Assembly (NCBI GenBank): GCA_963933055.1
Contig: CAWVSY010000057.1
Coordinates: 1-22,490, forward strand
Direction of reading: 5' to 3'
Length of the DNA stretch: 22,490 nucleotides
Origin: Oleispira sp963933055
Lineage (GTDB): Bacteria; Pseudomonadota; Gammaproteobacteria; Pseudomonadales; Oceanobacteraceae
Shown here: piece after piece, positions 14,707 through 21,597 of the stretch
How the letters are laid out: each line of letters begins with the position of its first letter
How positions within the stretch are numbered: position 1 is the stretch's first letter
Translations under genes and position numbers: made by a program
The notes under the pieces: generated by a model
Seen by the model: only the letters and a program-made list of their open reading frames with translations
The model's database searches: none
Told to the model about the DNA's origin: nothing

Positions 14707-15457
14707 TTTTTTCTCCTCCTAGCGCTTCACTCTTTAGCGCCTCACCCTTTAGCTCCTCACCATAGTGCGCTAATAGACTTGGCCAATTTAAAGGTTCACC
14801 ATCATCTGATACAGAATGATCCACTCGCAAGCGTGACATGGCTGCATAAGGAATGGCAAAACGATTCATCGCTTCTGGTGCCATCATTAATAACTGTTGC
14901 AGTAATAATCGCATGACGCCGCCATGACATATCAACAAAATACGCTTACCCTGAAACTCAGTGATTAGATCAGACCAAGCTTGTTCGATACGTTGGCTAA
15001 AATCGCTGACGGCTTCACCATTTGGCGCACAGAAATTCAGTGGATCTTGCCACATTTTTTCCATTATCTCGGGCTGTTCTTGCCAAATTTTAGACGTACT
15101 TTTTCCATCCCAGTCGCCATAGTGGATTTCTCGCCACTGTGGTTTAATAAAAAATTGTATTGTATTTTTTACCGCTTCTTTATTTAACGAATGACCTGAA
15201 TGAGATTCTAAAACGTACTCAGCAAAGGTCGCACAGCGAACTAATGGCGAAGTAATAATAATATCCCAAGGCAGACTATTATTACCTGCAGATACTTCAG
15301 CATTCATCACTGACTGATAGCGTTGTTTTGCTTGCAACCAACCTTTTTTAGTTAATGCATCATCAGTGCTACCACGTAAAATGGTGCCGCCATCAGGGCA
15401 TAGACCTTCGGGCTCTCCGTGGCGCATAACATCAATAAAAGTGGGTGGTATTTTCAT
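14699..15457 (-). CDS. cobC: Histidine phosphatase family protein, probable alpha-ribazole phosphatase CobC
   Basis: Phosphoglycerate-mutase-like phosphatase that probably removes phosphate from alpha-ribazole 5'-phosphate or cobalamin phosphate. It has 252 residues. The catalytic His13 lies in MRHGEP, PNGEAVSDF in the middle supplies the usual acidic region, and the second active-site His is in LLICHGGVMR near residue 178. The specific function rests on its place between cobT (two bases upstream) and cobS (8-base overlap), since the family is broad. The protein is longer than many CobC proteins because of a charged C-terminal tail made of repeated five-residue units such as GEALK and SEALG, encoded by a 15-bp tandem repeat. 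Confidence 0.85.
   Translation of the reverse strand: MKIPPTFIDVMRHGEPEGLCPDGGTILRGSTDDALTKKGWLQAKQRYQSVMNAEVSAGNNSLPWDIIITSPLVRCATFAEYVLESHSGHSLNKEAVKNTIQFFIKPQWREIHYGDWDGKSTSKIWQEQPEIMEKMWQDPLNFCAPNGEAVSDFSQRIEQAWSDLITEFQGKRILLICHGGVMRLLLQQLLMMAPEAMNRFAIPYAAMSRLRVDHSVSDDGEPLNWPSLLAHYGEELKGEALKSEALGGEKNE
14719..14763 (-). repeat. Three 15-bp tandem repeats in the 3' end of cobC
   Basis: Plus-strand copies are CTAGCGCTTCACTCT (14719-14733), TTAGCGCCTCACCCT (14734-14748) and TTAGCTCCTCACCAT (14749-14763). Neighbouring copies differ at three positions. The unit is five codons, so copy-number change would keep frame and only alter the length of the charged tail. It lies just upstream of the cobS ribosome-binding site. 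Confidence 0.8.
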
Positions 15458-15459
15458 GC

Positions 15460-16572
15460 TTAATCAACCTGATTTTTTGCAGCAGCTTCGGCATCAGAAG
15501 AGGAAATCGCCGCTTCAGCAAAGGTGGCCATTTTATTATGTAAGGCGCAAGCTTGGCGCAATAATGGCAATACCGTAGCAGCACCACTGCCTTCACCTAA
15601 ACGCAAACCCAGTTGCACCAATGGCTTAGCATTTAACGCAGCCAGCATTAATTGATGACCCTGCTCTTCAGATTGATGACTAAATAATAACCAGTCTTTC
15701 ACTTGCGGATTCATTTTGCATGCCGCCAAGGCCGCCGCGGTAGTAATAAAACCATCGACTAATACGGGAATCCCTAATTGTCCGCAACGAATATAAGCAC
15801 CTGCAATCGCGGCTATTTCAAAGCCGCCTAATTCTTGTAAGATCTCTTGCGGCGATAAGGCCTTAACATCTAAACGCGCTAAGGCTTTTTCAATCACTCG
15901 TACTTTATTTGCCCAAGCGGTATCGTCTATTCCTGTTCCACGCCCCGTCATATCGGCAACATTTATTGCCTCATGATTTTCCGACGGGTTGATGTAAGCA
16001 CAACCCAAAGCCGCTGCTGGGGTAGTATTACCAATCCCCATTTCACCCGCAATAAACAAATCGATGCCATCTTTTTTACCTTGCTCAACAACTTGCTGTC
16101 CAATGGCCAACGCTTGCTCTAACTGTTCTGCCGTCATGGCACTTACTTCACTTAAATCTGCCGTACCCGCGGCGATCGATTTATCCAATAAATCAGCATA
16201 ATCATCAGCAAAGTCGATTTCAAATGCAGTACCGCAATTAACAACCTGTAGGCTCGCATTGTTTTCGTTGGCTAATACCGAAATGGCTGCGCCACCGTTG
16301 ACAAAATTACGAATCATTTCTACGGTAACGGCTTGAGGAAACGCCGAAACACCTTGTGCAACGACGCCATGGTCGCCCGCAAAAATGGTAATGAGTGGCT
16401 GTTTTATTTCAGGTTTATTATCACAATATAAGCTAGCTAAGATAATTGCGACATCTTCTAAACGCCCTAATGATCCTGGTGGTTTAGTTAATATTTCTTG
16501 TCGATCTTGCGCTTCTCGTTTAACTTTTTCATTGATCGCGAGGCAATCATTTTGCCACCAAAGTTTTGTCAT
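15460..16572 (-). CDS. cobT: Nicotinate-nucleotide:dimethylbenzimidazole phosphoribosyltransferase CobT
   Basis: Makes alpha-ribazole 5'-phosphate from nicotinate mononucleotide and a lower-ligand base, thereby activating 5,6-dimethylbenzimidazole for the nucleotide loop. Landmarks are LTKPPGSLGRLEDVA near the start, FAGDHGVVAQGVSAFPQ with VTVEMIRNFVNGGAAI, EMGIGNTTPAAAL, and LRLGEGSGAATVLPL near residues 320-335, which holds the catalytic-base Glu. The open frame can be extended four codons to a TTG at 16584, but GGGGGA six bases before the ATG at 16570-16572 fixes the start there (370 residues). It is second gene of cobU-cobT-cobC-cobS; its stop is two bases before the cobC ATG. No bluB or anaerobic DMB synthesis gene is nearby. 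Confidence 0.95.
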   Translation of the reverse strand: MTKLWWQNDCLAINEKVKREAQDRQEILTKPPGSLGRLEDVAIILASLYCDNKPEIKQPLITIFAGDHGVVAQGVSAFPQAVTVEMIRNFVNGGAAISVLANENNASLQVVNCGTAFEIDFADDYADLLDKSIAAGTADLSEVSAMTAEQLEQALAIGQQVVEQGKKDGIDLFIAGEMGIGNTTPAAALGCAYINPSENHEAINVADMTGRGTGIDDTAWANKVRVIEKALARLDVKALSPQEILQELGGFEIAAIAGAYIRCGQLGIPVLVDGFITTAAALAACKMNPQVKDWLLFSHQSEEQGHQLMLAALNAKPLVQLGLRLGEGSGAATVLPLLRQACALHNKMATFAEAAISSSDAEAAAKNQVD

Positions 16573-16616
16573 TATTTCCCCCAATTATCATTCGCATAAC
16601 GCTTTTTTTAGATGCA

Positions 16617-17147
16617 CTATTCAACATGTTTGAGCTTCATCGGTAGCCCTGCCACGACTAACGTTACCTGTTGAGCAAGGCGGGCAATATCTTGGTGTAA
16701 CCACCCGGCCTCATCAACAAAACGTCGACTCAGCTCTCCCATCGGCACAATGCCTTGGCCAACTTCATTACTGACTAAAATTATTTGCCCCGGCAGAGAA
16801 GGCAATACTGTTAATAATGCTTCTTTATAAGCCGAAAATTGTTTCGTATTTTCTTCAGTCATCAGCACATTGCTTAACCACAAGGTTAAGCAATCAACTA
16901 ATAAACATTTATCCTCAGCGGCCTGCTGTTTTAATGTTTGCGCCAATAATAAAGGCTCTTCAATCGTCAACCAATGCGCTGGTCGATCATCAATATGACG
17001 GTCAATACGCGTTTGCATTTCGTCATCATAAATCGTCGCGGTGGCGATATAGACAACCTCTTTAGCGCTTTCTATCGCCATTTTTTCAGCAAAGCTACTT
17101 TTACCAGAACGTGCGCCGCCAAGCACTAAATGTACATTGTTATTCAT
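16617..17147 (-). CDS. cobU: Adenosylcobinamide kinase / adenosylcobinamide-phosphate guanylyltransferase CobU
   Basis: Bifunctional cytoplasmic enzyme (CobP in Pseudomonas) that phosphorylates adenosylcobinamide and then transfers GMP, giving adenosylcobinamide-GDP for CobS. It has 176 residues, the usual length. The P-loop GGARSGKS spans 10-17. The guanylylated His is His51 in RHIDDRPAHWLTIEEP, aligned with His46 of the Salmonella enzyme. DCLTLWLSNVL and VSNEVGQGIVPMGELSRRFVDEAG follow in family order. It is first gene of the four-gene unit, 44 bases before cobT. A modest GTGGA precedes the ATG. The 99-base gap to the divergent PilZ gene holds no riboswitch core. Confidence 0.95.
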   Translation of the reverse strand: MNNNVHLVLGGARSGKSSFAEKMAIESAKEVVYIATATIYDDEMQTRIDRHIDDRPAHWLTIEEPLLLAQTLKQQAAEDKCLLVDCLTLWLSNVLMTEENTKQFSAYKEALLTVLPSLPGQIILVSNEVGQGIVPMGELSRRFVDEAGWLHQDIARLAQQVTLVVAGLPMKLKHVE

Positions 17148-17207
17148 ATTCCACTCACATTTCTACTGATATTCAGGCTGAAAAATACCGCTTCTTTAAA
17201 TTGGGTC

Positions 17208-17213
17208 TATAAT
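17208..17213 (+). promoter_or_regulatory. Candidate -10 box for the PilZ-mak unit
   Basis: An exact TATAAT lies 33 bases before the PilZ ATG in the gap shared with divergent cobU. No TTGACA-like hexamer is found 16-18 bases upstream, so support is weak. Confidence 0.3.
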
Positions 17214-17246
17214 TTAACTAATATCGATTAGGGTCAGTATAACGCT

Positions 17247-17588
17247 ATGAGTAAAGAAAATCGCATGCATCCACGCCGAATTTTGGATGGCACTGTTAGT
17301 TTATTTCAACATGATACGAAAGAATATCTTGGCCTCATGGTCGATTTCTCTGCAGCAGGTATTATGTTGTCTTCTTATACGCCACTAGAAATCGGCACCG
17401 TATTAGAATTGGATATGGTCGATATTCCACCGAATATCGATAGTCGCCGTACCGGGCAAGTGAAAGCTGAAGTCATGTGGACCGATCCTATTACACCCAG
17501 TATGTATGGTAATGGCTGTAAGGTAATTGGACTTAGTGATCAAGCACAGTTAATGTTAGCCTCTTATGACCCAAAGCATTCCGCTTAA
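17247..17588 (+). CDS. PilZ-domain protein, probable c-di-GMP receptor
   Basis: A stand-alone PilZ domain of 113 residues with both signature motifs for cyclic di-GMP binding: RxxxR as Arg6-MHP-Arg10, and D/NxSxxG as Asp33-F-Ser35-AA-Gly38. The rest is the expected beta-barrel pattern (MLSSYTPLEIGTVLELDM, VKAEVMWTDP, YGNGCKVIGL). There is no signal peptide, membrane segment or extra domain, so it should be a small cytoplasmic effector, perhaps acting on motility, pili or polysaccharide synthesis; the target is unknown. The ATG has no good Shine-Dalgarno sequence: an AGGG lies 13 bases away, so a start at a later codon cannot be excluded. It is followed 42 bases later by the sugar kinase on the same strand. 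Confidence 0.88.
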   Translation: MSKENRMHPRRILDGTVSLFQHDTKEYLGLMVDFSAAGIMLSSYTPLEIGTVLELDMVDIPPNIDSRRTGQVKAEVMWTDPITPSMYGNGCKVIGLSDQAQLMLASYDPKHSA

Positions 17589-17630
17589 GGATCACGCTTT
17601 TACATTGACGAATATTTAAACCCTTCATTT

Positions 17631-18590
17631 ATGCACAATTTATCGATAGGCCTTGATTTAGGCGGTACTAAAATCGAGGTCATTGTCCTTTCCTCACAAG
17701 GAGAGACGATATTAAGACAGCGCGTACCAACGCCTCAAAGAGATAATGCACCGTCTGCAATACAACAATATCACAACATTATTTTAGCCATTACTGCGCT
17801 TATTCAATCTTGCGAAGACCAACTTAAACACGAGTTTACGAATATTGGTATGGGCATTCCTGGGGCAATTAATCCTGCAACCGGCTTAGTTAAAAATGCC
17901 AATACCACCTGCTTGATCGGGCAACCTTTTCAACAAGATTTGGAAGCAAGCTTTCAACATGATAAAACGTTTAATATTGCCAATGATGCCGATTGTTTTG
18001 TCGTATCAGAAGCGAAAGACGGCGCAGCGAAAGGGGCTAAATCGGTATTTGGTGTCATTATAGGCACGGGTTGCGGAGGGGGGTTAGTCATTAACCAGCA
18101 ATTACTGACTGGCCCAAATTCGATCAGTGGGGAGTGGGGACATAACCCTCTGCCTTGGGCGGATACTGATGATGAATTCATCCCCTGTTATTGCGGTAAA
18201 TCTGGGTGTATTGAAACGTTCTTATCGGGCCCTGGCTTTAGTTACCATGCACATAAGCTGCAACCATCACCATCCTCTGAGCCTATATTAACACCACAAG
18301 AATGGCACGAAAAACTACTCAACAATGACCCTTTGGCAATCAAGGTATTTGAGGCATACGCACGCCGTTTGGCAAAATCACTTGCGAGCATCATAAACAT
18401 CATTGACCCAGAAGTTATTGTATTGGGTGGCGGTATGTCAAACATTGATTATTTGTATCAACGCGTGCCTGAGCTATTCGCCGAATATGTTTTTTCAGAT
18501 AAGGTTTTCACTCGACTAGTAAAAGCCGAGTTTGGTGATTCAAGTGGCGTACGGGGTGCGGCTAATAGAGCGTTCCACCCACAATTGTAA
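17631..18590 (+). CDS. mak: ROK-family sugar kinase, Mak-like fructokinase
   Basis: Cytoplasmic ATP-dependent hexose kinase of the ROK family, 319 residues. The phosphate-binding LDLGGTK is at 8-14; VKNANTTCLIGQPF and NDADCFVVSEAKDGAA surround the catalytic Asp; IIGTGCGGG and GEWGHNPLPW follow. The zinc motif is CYCGKSGCIE with Cys186, Cys188 and Cys193. The sequence runs closely parallel to E. coli Mak (YajF), including VIVLGGGMSN and GDSSGVRGAA, so fructokinase is the best guess; N-acetylglucosamine kinase (NagK) is the main alternative. There is no evident Shine-Dalgarno before the ATG, so it may depend on translation of the PilZ gene upstream. Its last 29 bases overlap the end of ampE on the opposite strand. 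Confidence 0.88.
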   Translation: MHNLSIGLDLGGTKIEVIVLSSQGETILRQRVPTPQRDNAPSAIQQYHNIILAITALIQSCEDQLKHEFTNIGMGIPGAINPATGLVKNANTTCLIGQPFQQDLEASFQHDKTFNIANDADCFVVSEAKDGAAKGAKSVFGVIIGTGCGGGLVINQQLLTGPNSISGEWGHNPLPWADTDDEFIPCYCGKSGCIETFLSGPGFSYHAHKLQPSPSSEPILTPQEWHEKLLNNDPLAIKVFEAYARRLAKSLASIINIIDPEVIVLGGGMSNIDYLYQRVPELFAEYVFSDKVFTRLVKAEFGDSSGVRGAANRAFHPQL

Positions 18591-19455
18591 TCAAGGCAAT
18601 AATCACTAACCAAATCGATGCACTGCGAATATGGAGACTTTGCAACTCTGTCATCTGAGCGCACGCATCTTTTGTATTTAATTCAGCATTTTTCAACTCG
18701 ACATGCACTGCTTTGCCTTCCTTACTGCGCACGGTTAGAGAAGCCAAAGCAACGTGATACAAAATTTTATCCGCAGGAACTCTCCATTTCCACAAAGAGC
18801 TTTTCCAAATACTAATACCGTGAACAAAGTTACCCGCCAAAGCAAACGTTAATCCAAGTAAACGAGCAGGTAGCCATTCTAACCAGTGCAATGGTCGCCA
18901 AGCTCTTTCACCACAATGAACAAGCTGGGAATACTGCAAACTAAACCAAGCCAGCAATAAACCAGGCACTCCTAAGATCAAAAACCAAAAAACCATTAAG
19001 AAAAAGAATTCAAACCAACGGAATAAAATAGTATGGCTCACCTGATCATGCATTTGTGCAAGCTCATCGCTGAGCTCGATTTCAGGCACTGATAAATACT
19101 GTTCCGCGCAAAGATAAGCGCCTTGAATATCACCATCTGCTAAATCATTTTGATATTGAGTCACATGACGCTGAAAATCTGCATGGCTTAATATATAAAG
19201 GAGTAAAGCGATCTCAAGTACAATCGCAGGAAAACCCCATAGCCTATCCTCAAGGTGAACAAAGGTCCCACCAATGATGATACTTGGAATAACAACCGCG
19301 GTAATATAGCGGCCATTACGCCCGAGCTTGTTGAACCAATTTCTCTTTTGAAACAGCAGATACCACTTACTAAACGTCGTGCTGATGGTCGTCGTCCGGT
19401 TGATTGACAGATAACGCTGCAGCATTAACGTTAAAAACAAAATCAAAAATTTCAT
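18562..19455 (-). CDS. ampE: AmpE-like inner-membrane protein
   Basis: Polytopic inner-membrane protein of the AmpE family, 297 residues, with exact biochemical role unsettled; in enteric bacteria it lies with ampD in a locus affecting beta-lactamase induction. Hydrophobic segments occur at the N-terminus (FLILFLTLML), at about 50-65 and 74-88, a long pair near 150-175, and at the extreme C-terminus (IWLVIIALITIVGG). HWLEWLPARLLGLTFALAGNF matches the conserved AmpE segment LDWVPVRLAGVVYAL. The frame extends six codons to a TTG at 19473, but the ATG ending at 19455 has GGA seven bases upstream and aligns with E. coli AmpE. It follows ampD by 104 bases on the same strand. The family call rests on this motif, its topology and the ampD neighbour. 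Confidence 0.85.
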   Translation of the reverse strand: MKFLILFLTLMLQRYLSINRTTTISTTFSKWYLLFQKRNWFNKLGRNGRYITAVVIPSIIIGGTFVHLEDRLWGFPAIVLEIALLLYILSHADFQRHVTQYQNDLADGDIQGAYLCAEQYLSVPEIELSDELAQMHDQVSHTILFRWFEFFFLMVFWFLILGVPGLLLAWFSLQYSQLVHCGERAWRPLHWLEWLPARLLGLTFALAGNFVHGISIWKSSLWKWRVPADKILYHVALASLTVRSKEGKAVHVELKNAELNTKDACAQMTELQSLHIRSASIWLVIIALITIVGGTLY

Positions 19456-19514
19456 CAAATCATCCGTTAACAATTTTTATGAGTGTATCGAATAAAGAAC
19501 AGATTAACTATCTT

Positions 19515-19549
19515 AAGCTTAGCTGCTCGAAGCAGAATACTGAAAGCTT
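19515..19549. repeat. Hairpin-forming element between ampD and ampE
   Basis: CTGCT (19523-19527), CGA and AGCAG (19531-19535) form a 5-bp stem with a three-base loop, flanked by AAGCTT at 19515-19520 and 19544-19549. In the ampD-to-ampE transcript it would sit between the two genes. No U-tract follows it in that direction, so it is more likely an attenuating or processing structure than a terminator, or it may be incidental. Confidence 0.35.
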
Positions 19550-19559
19550 TTTAGACTAT

Positions 19560-20126
19560 TTAAACCTTTAAAGACGAAAAAAAACGTTGCCAGTCAAAAG
19601 CAAGACCTGGATCTGTTTTTCGCCCTGGCGATATAAATTCATGGCCAGTAATACGATCAGAGCGGATTTGTGGATAAGCCATCATAATCGCTTGGGAGGC
19701 ACACCGCAGGCTTGCATACTGCTCTTCACTATAATCTTCATCATCACAGCCTTCCATTTCGATACCAATCGAAAAATCATTACAATTATCTCGCCCACTG
19801 TATTGCGAAAGGCCTGCATGCCAAGCACGCTGATGAAAAGGTACAAACTGAATCAGTGAACCATCGCGGCGGATGAACAAATGGCTTGATACTTCCAAAT
19901 GACCAATTTCAGCAAAATAAGGATGCGCAGTAACATCCAAGCGATTACAGAAAAAATCTTCTACAAAAGGGCCACCATATTGCTTAGGTGGCAGACTGAT
20001 ATTGTGCACAACTAACAATGAAATTTCATTTTCTGGGCGTTGATTAAAATTAGGCGAAGGACATTTTTGCGCAATATTTAACCAACCTGATTCAATAGAT
20101 GTCTTCACAGCGAATACGAGCCCCAT
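19560..20126 (-). CDS. ampD: 1,6-anhydro-N-acetylmuramyl-L-alanine amidase AmpD
   Basis: Cytoplasmic zinc amidase that cleaves 1,6-anhydroMurNAc peptides during peptidoglycan recycling; its loss induces AmpC-type beta-lactamase in bacteria with AmpR. It has 188 residues, the usual size, with no signal peptide, which separates it from secreted AmiD. Zinc ligands expected from E. coli AmpD are seen as His41 (VVHNISLPP), His162 (GHEFISPGRKTDPG) and Asp172. The strongly conserved AHPYFAEIGHLEVSSHLFIRRDG, FVPFHQRAWHAG and GRDNCNDFSIGIEMEG are also present. The upstream ribosome-binding site is poor: only A-rich sequence precedes the ATG. It is first of ampD-ampE and divergent from the amino-acid symporter gene. 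No ampR or ampC is nearby, so a link to drug resistance is not shown here. Confidence 0.95.
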   Translation of the reverse strand: MGLVFAVKTSIESGWLNIAQKCPSPNFNQRPENEISLLVVHNISLPPKQYGGPFVEDFFCNRLDVTAHPYFAEIGHLEVSSHLFIRRDGSLIQFVPFHQRAWHAGLSQYSGRDNCNDFSIGIEMEGCDDEDYSEEQYASLRCASQAIMMAYPQIRSDRITGHEFISPGRKTDPGLAFDWQRFFSSLKV

Positions 20127-20129
20127 TTT

Positions 20130-20216
20130 TCAGTATTTTTTCGTTAGATTTTAAGCTTTGATTTTGACTCATACAATCAGCCGAGTATAGTGGCAAGATT
20201 CAATTAAAAATACTGA
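20130..20216. repeat. 11-bp inverted repeat spanning the ampD/symporter gap
   Basis: TCAGTATTTTT (20130-20140) and AAAAATACTGA (20206-20216) are exact reverse complements, 65 bases apart. One lies 4 bases from the ampD start codon and the other 14 bases from the symporter start codon. Read in the sense direction of each gene, both have AAAAATACTGA followed by A/T and AAA, matching at 14 of 15 positions. They could be paired operator sites or shared leader motifs. Confidence 0.5.
20164..20191 (+). promoter_or_regulatory. Sigma-70 promoter of the AGCS symporter gene
   Basis: TTGACT (20164-20169) and TATAGT (20186-20191) are each one mismatch from consensus and 16 bases apart, and lie about 40 bases before the symporter ATG. 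This is the best-looking promoter in the window. It may drive both the symporter and nadC. Confidence 0.65.
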
Positions 20217-20230
20217 TAAAGAGAAAGTTC

Positions 20231-21556
20231 ATGGTCGAGATTATTAATACGATTAATGGCTGGGCATGGGGTGCACCTATGCTACTGCTGATTGCGATCA
20301 CGGGCATTTTTCTGACCCTAGGTCTAAAAGCCTATCCTTTGCTAAATATTAAAAAAGGCTTCTCTTTATTATGGTCTGGCCGCAAGGCAAAAGGCGAAGG
20401 GGATATTTCAGGCTTTAACGCGCTAATGACTTCTCTTTCGGCTACCATCGGTACCGGTAACATTGCTGGCGTTGCAACGGCAATCGCCATGGGGGGGCCA
20501 GGCGCTTTATTCTGGATGTGGATGATTGCCCTCGTCGGTATGGCAACAAAATACGCCGAAGCCGTACTAGCCGTTCACTATCGAGAAAAAGACGAGAATG
20601 GCAACTTTGTTGGCGGCCCCATGTATTACATCAAGAATGGCCTTGGTGAAAACTGGAAATGGATGGCGGCGGCTTTTGCCTTTTTTGGCATGATTGCCGG
20701 TTTCGGCATTGGTAATGGCGTGCAAGCGAACTCCGTAGCCGACGTCATGCACAACTCATTTAAAATTCCAGAGGTCGCTACCGGCATCGTCATGGCCATT
20801 TTAGCAGCACTGGTATTATTAGGAGGCATCAAACGAATTGCGTCTGTTGCCGGCAAGCTGGTTCCTTTTATGGCAATTACCTATGTTATCGCAGGCTTAG
20901 TGCTTTTATTGATCAACTTTGACCGTATTCCTGACGCATTTAATACCATTTTAACTCATGCTTTTACTCCAATATCAGCCGTTGGCGGCTTTGCTGGTGC
21001 AACGGTTTGGGCAGCGCTTCGCTTTGGTATTGCACGCGGTGTTTTCTCTAACGAAGCGGGTTTAGGTAGCGCACCGATTGCCCATGCAGCAGCACAAACC
21101 AAAGATCCTGTTCAGCAAGGTACCATTGCGATGCTAGGCACCTTCATCGATACCTTAGTTATTTGTACCATTACGGGTTTAGTCATTGTCGCTTCTGGCG
21201 CTTGGCAGTCAGGTGAATCTGGCGCAACATTAACATCAATGGCGTTCAGCCAAGGTTTGCCATTCATTGGTGAATACATAGTTACCTTCGGCTTAATCGT
21301 TTTCGCCTTCACGACTCTTTTAGGCTGGTCTTTTTATGGCGAAAAGTGCGCTGAATACTTGTTCGGTGTAAAATCGATTATTATATTCCGCATTGTTTGG
21401 GTATTAGCGATTCCCATTGGCGCTACTTTTCAGCTAGATCTAGCGTGGTTAGTGGCCGATACATTGAATGCACTAATGGCCATTCCAAACTTAGTAGCCT
21501 TGTTATTGCTTAGCCCTGTGGTATTTAAGCTGACAAAAGCCGCAAAAGATAAATAA
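20231..21556 (+). CDS. AGCS-family sodium:alanine/glycine symporter
   Basis: Inner-membrane amino-acid carrier of the alanine or glycine:cation symporter family, 441 residues, with about ten or eleven hydrophobic segments. The family signature is at about 70-115: SLSATIGTGNIAGVATAIAM, GGPGALFWMW and TKYAEAVLAVHYRE. GGPMYYIKNGLG, GFGIGNGVQANSVAD, RGVFSNEAGLGSAPIAHAAA and LGWSFYGEKCAEYLFG follow. Alanine or glycine with Na+ is the expected cargo, but substrate and ion cannot be read from sequence. GAGAAAG lies just before the ATG. It is divergent from ampD and 41 bases upstream of nadC, probably cotranscribed with it. A link to cell-wall recycling, which releases alanine, is possible but speculative. 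Confidence 0.92.
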   Translation: MVEIINTINGWAWGAPMLLLIAITGIFLTLGLKAYPLLNIKKGFSLLWSGRKAKGEGDISGFNALMTSLSATIGTGNIAGVATAIAMGGPGALFWMWMIALVGMATKYAEAVLAVHYREKDENGNFVGGPMYYIKNGLGENWKWMAAAFAFFGMIAGFGIGNGVQANSVADVMHNSFKIPEVATGIVMAILAALVLLGGIKRIASVAGKLVPFMAITYVIAGLVLLLINFDRIPDAFNTILTHAFTPISAVGGFAGATVWAALRFGIARGVFSNEAGLGSAPIAHAAAQTKDPVQQGTIAMLGTFIDTLVICTITGLVIVASGAWQSGESGATLTSMAFSQGLPFIGEYIVTFGLIVFAFTTLLGWSFYGEKCAEYLFGVKSIIIFRIVWVLAIPIGATFQLDLAWLVADTLNALMAIPNLVALLLLSPVVFKLTKAAKDK

Positions 21557-21597
21557 CGATTAAAAGATTCATCGAATTATTGAGAGACTGAAAGAAA

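Noticed and set aside
16573..16584. TTG start giving CobT four extra residues
   Set aside because: The extra codons overlap the GGGGGA that serves as ribosome-binding site for the ATG at 16572.
19456..19473. TTG start giving AmpE six extra residues
   Set aside because: The internal ATG has a better-placed GGA and matches the start of E. coli AmpE.
19515..19549. Terminator between ampD and ampE
   Set aside because: The short hairpin has its T-run on the strand opposite to ampD-ampE transcription, and no plus-strand gene ends nearby that would use it.
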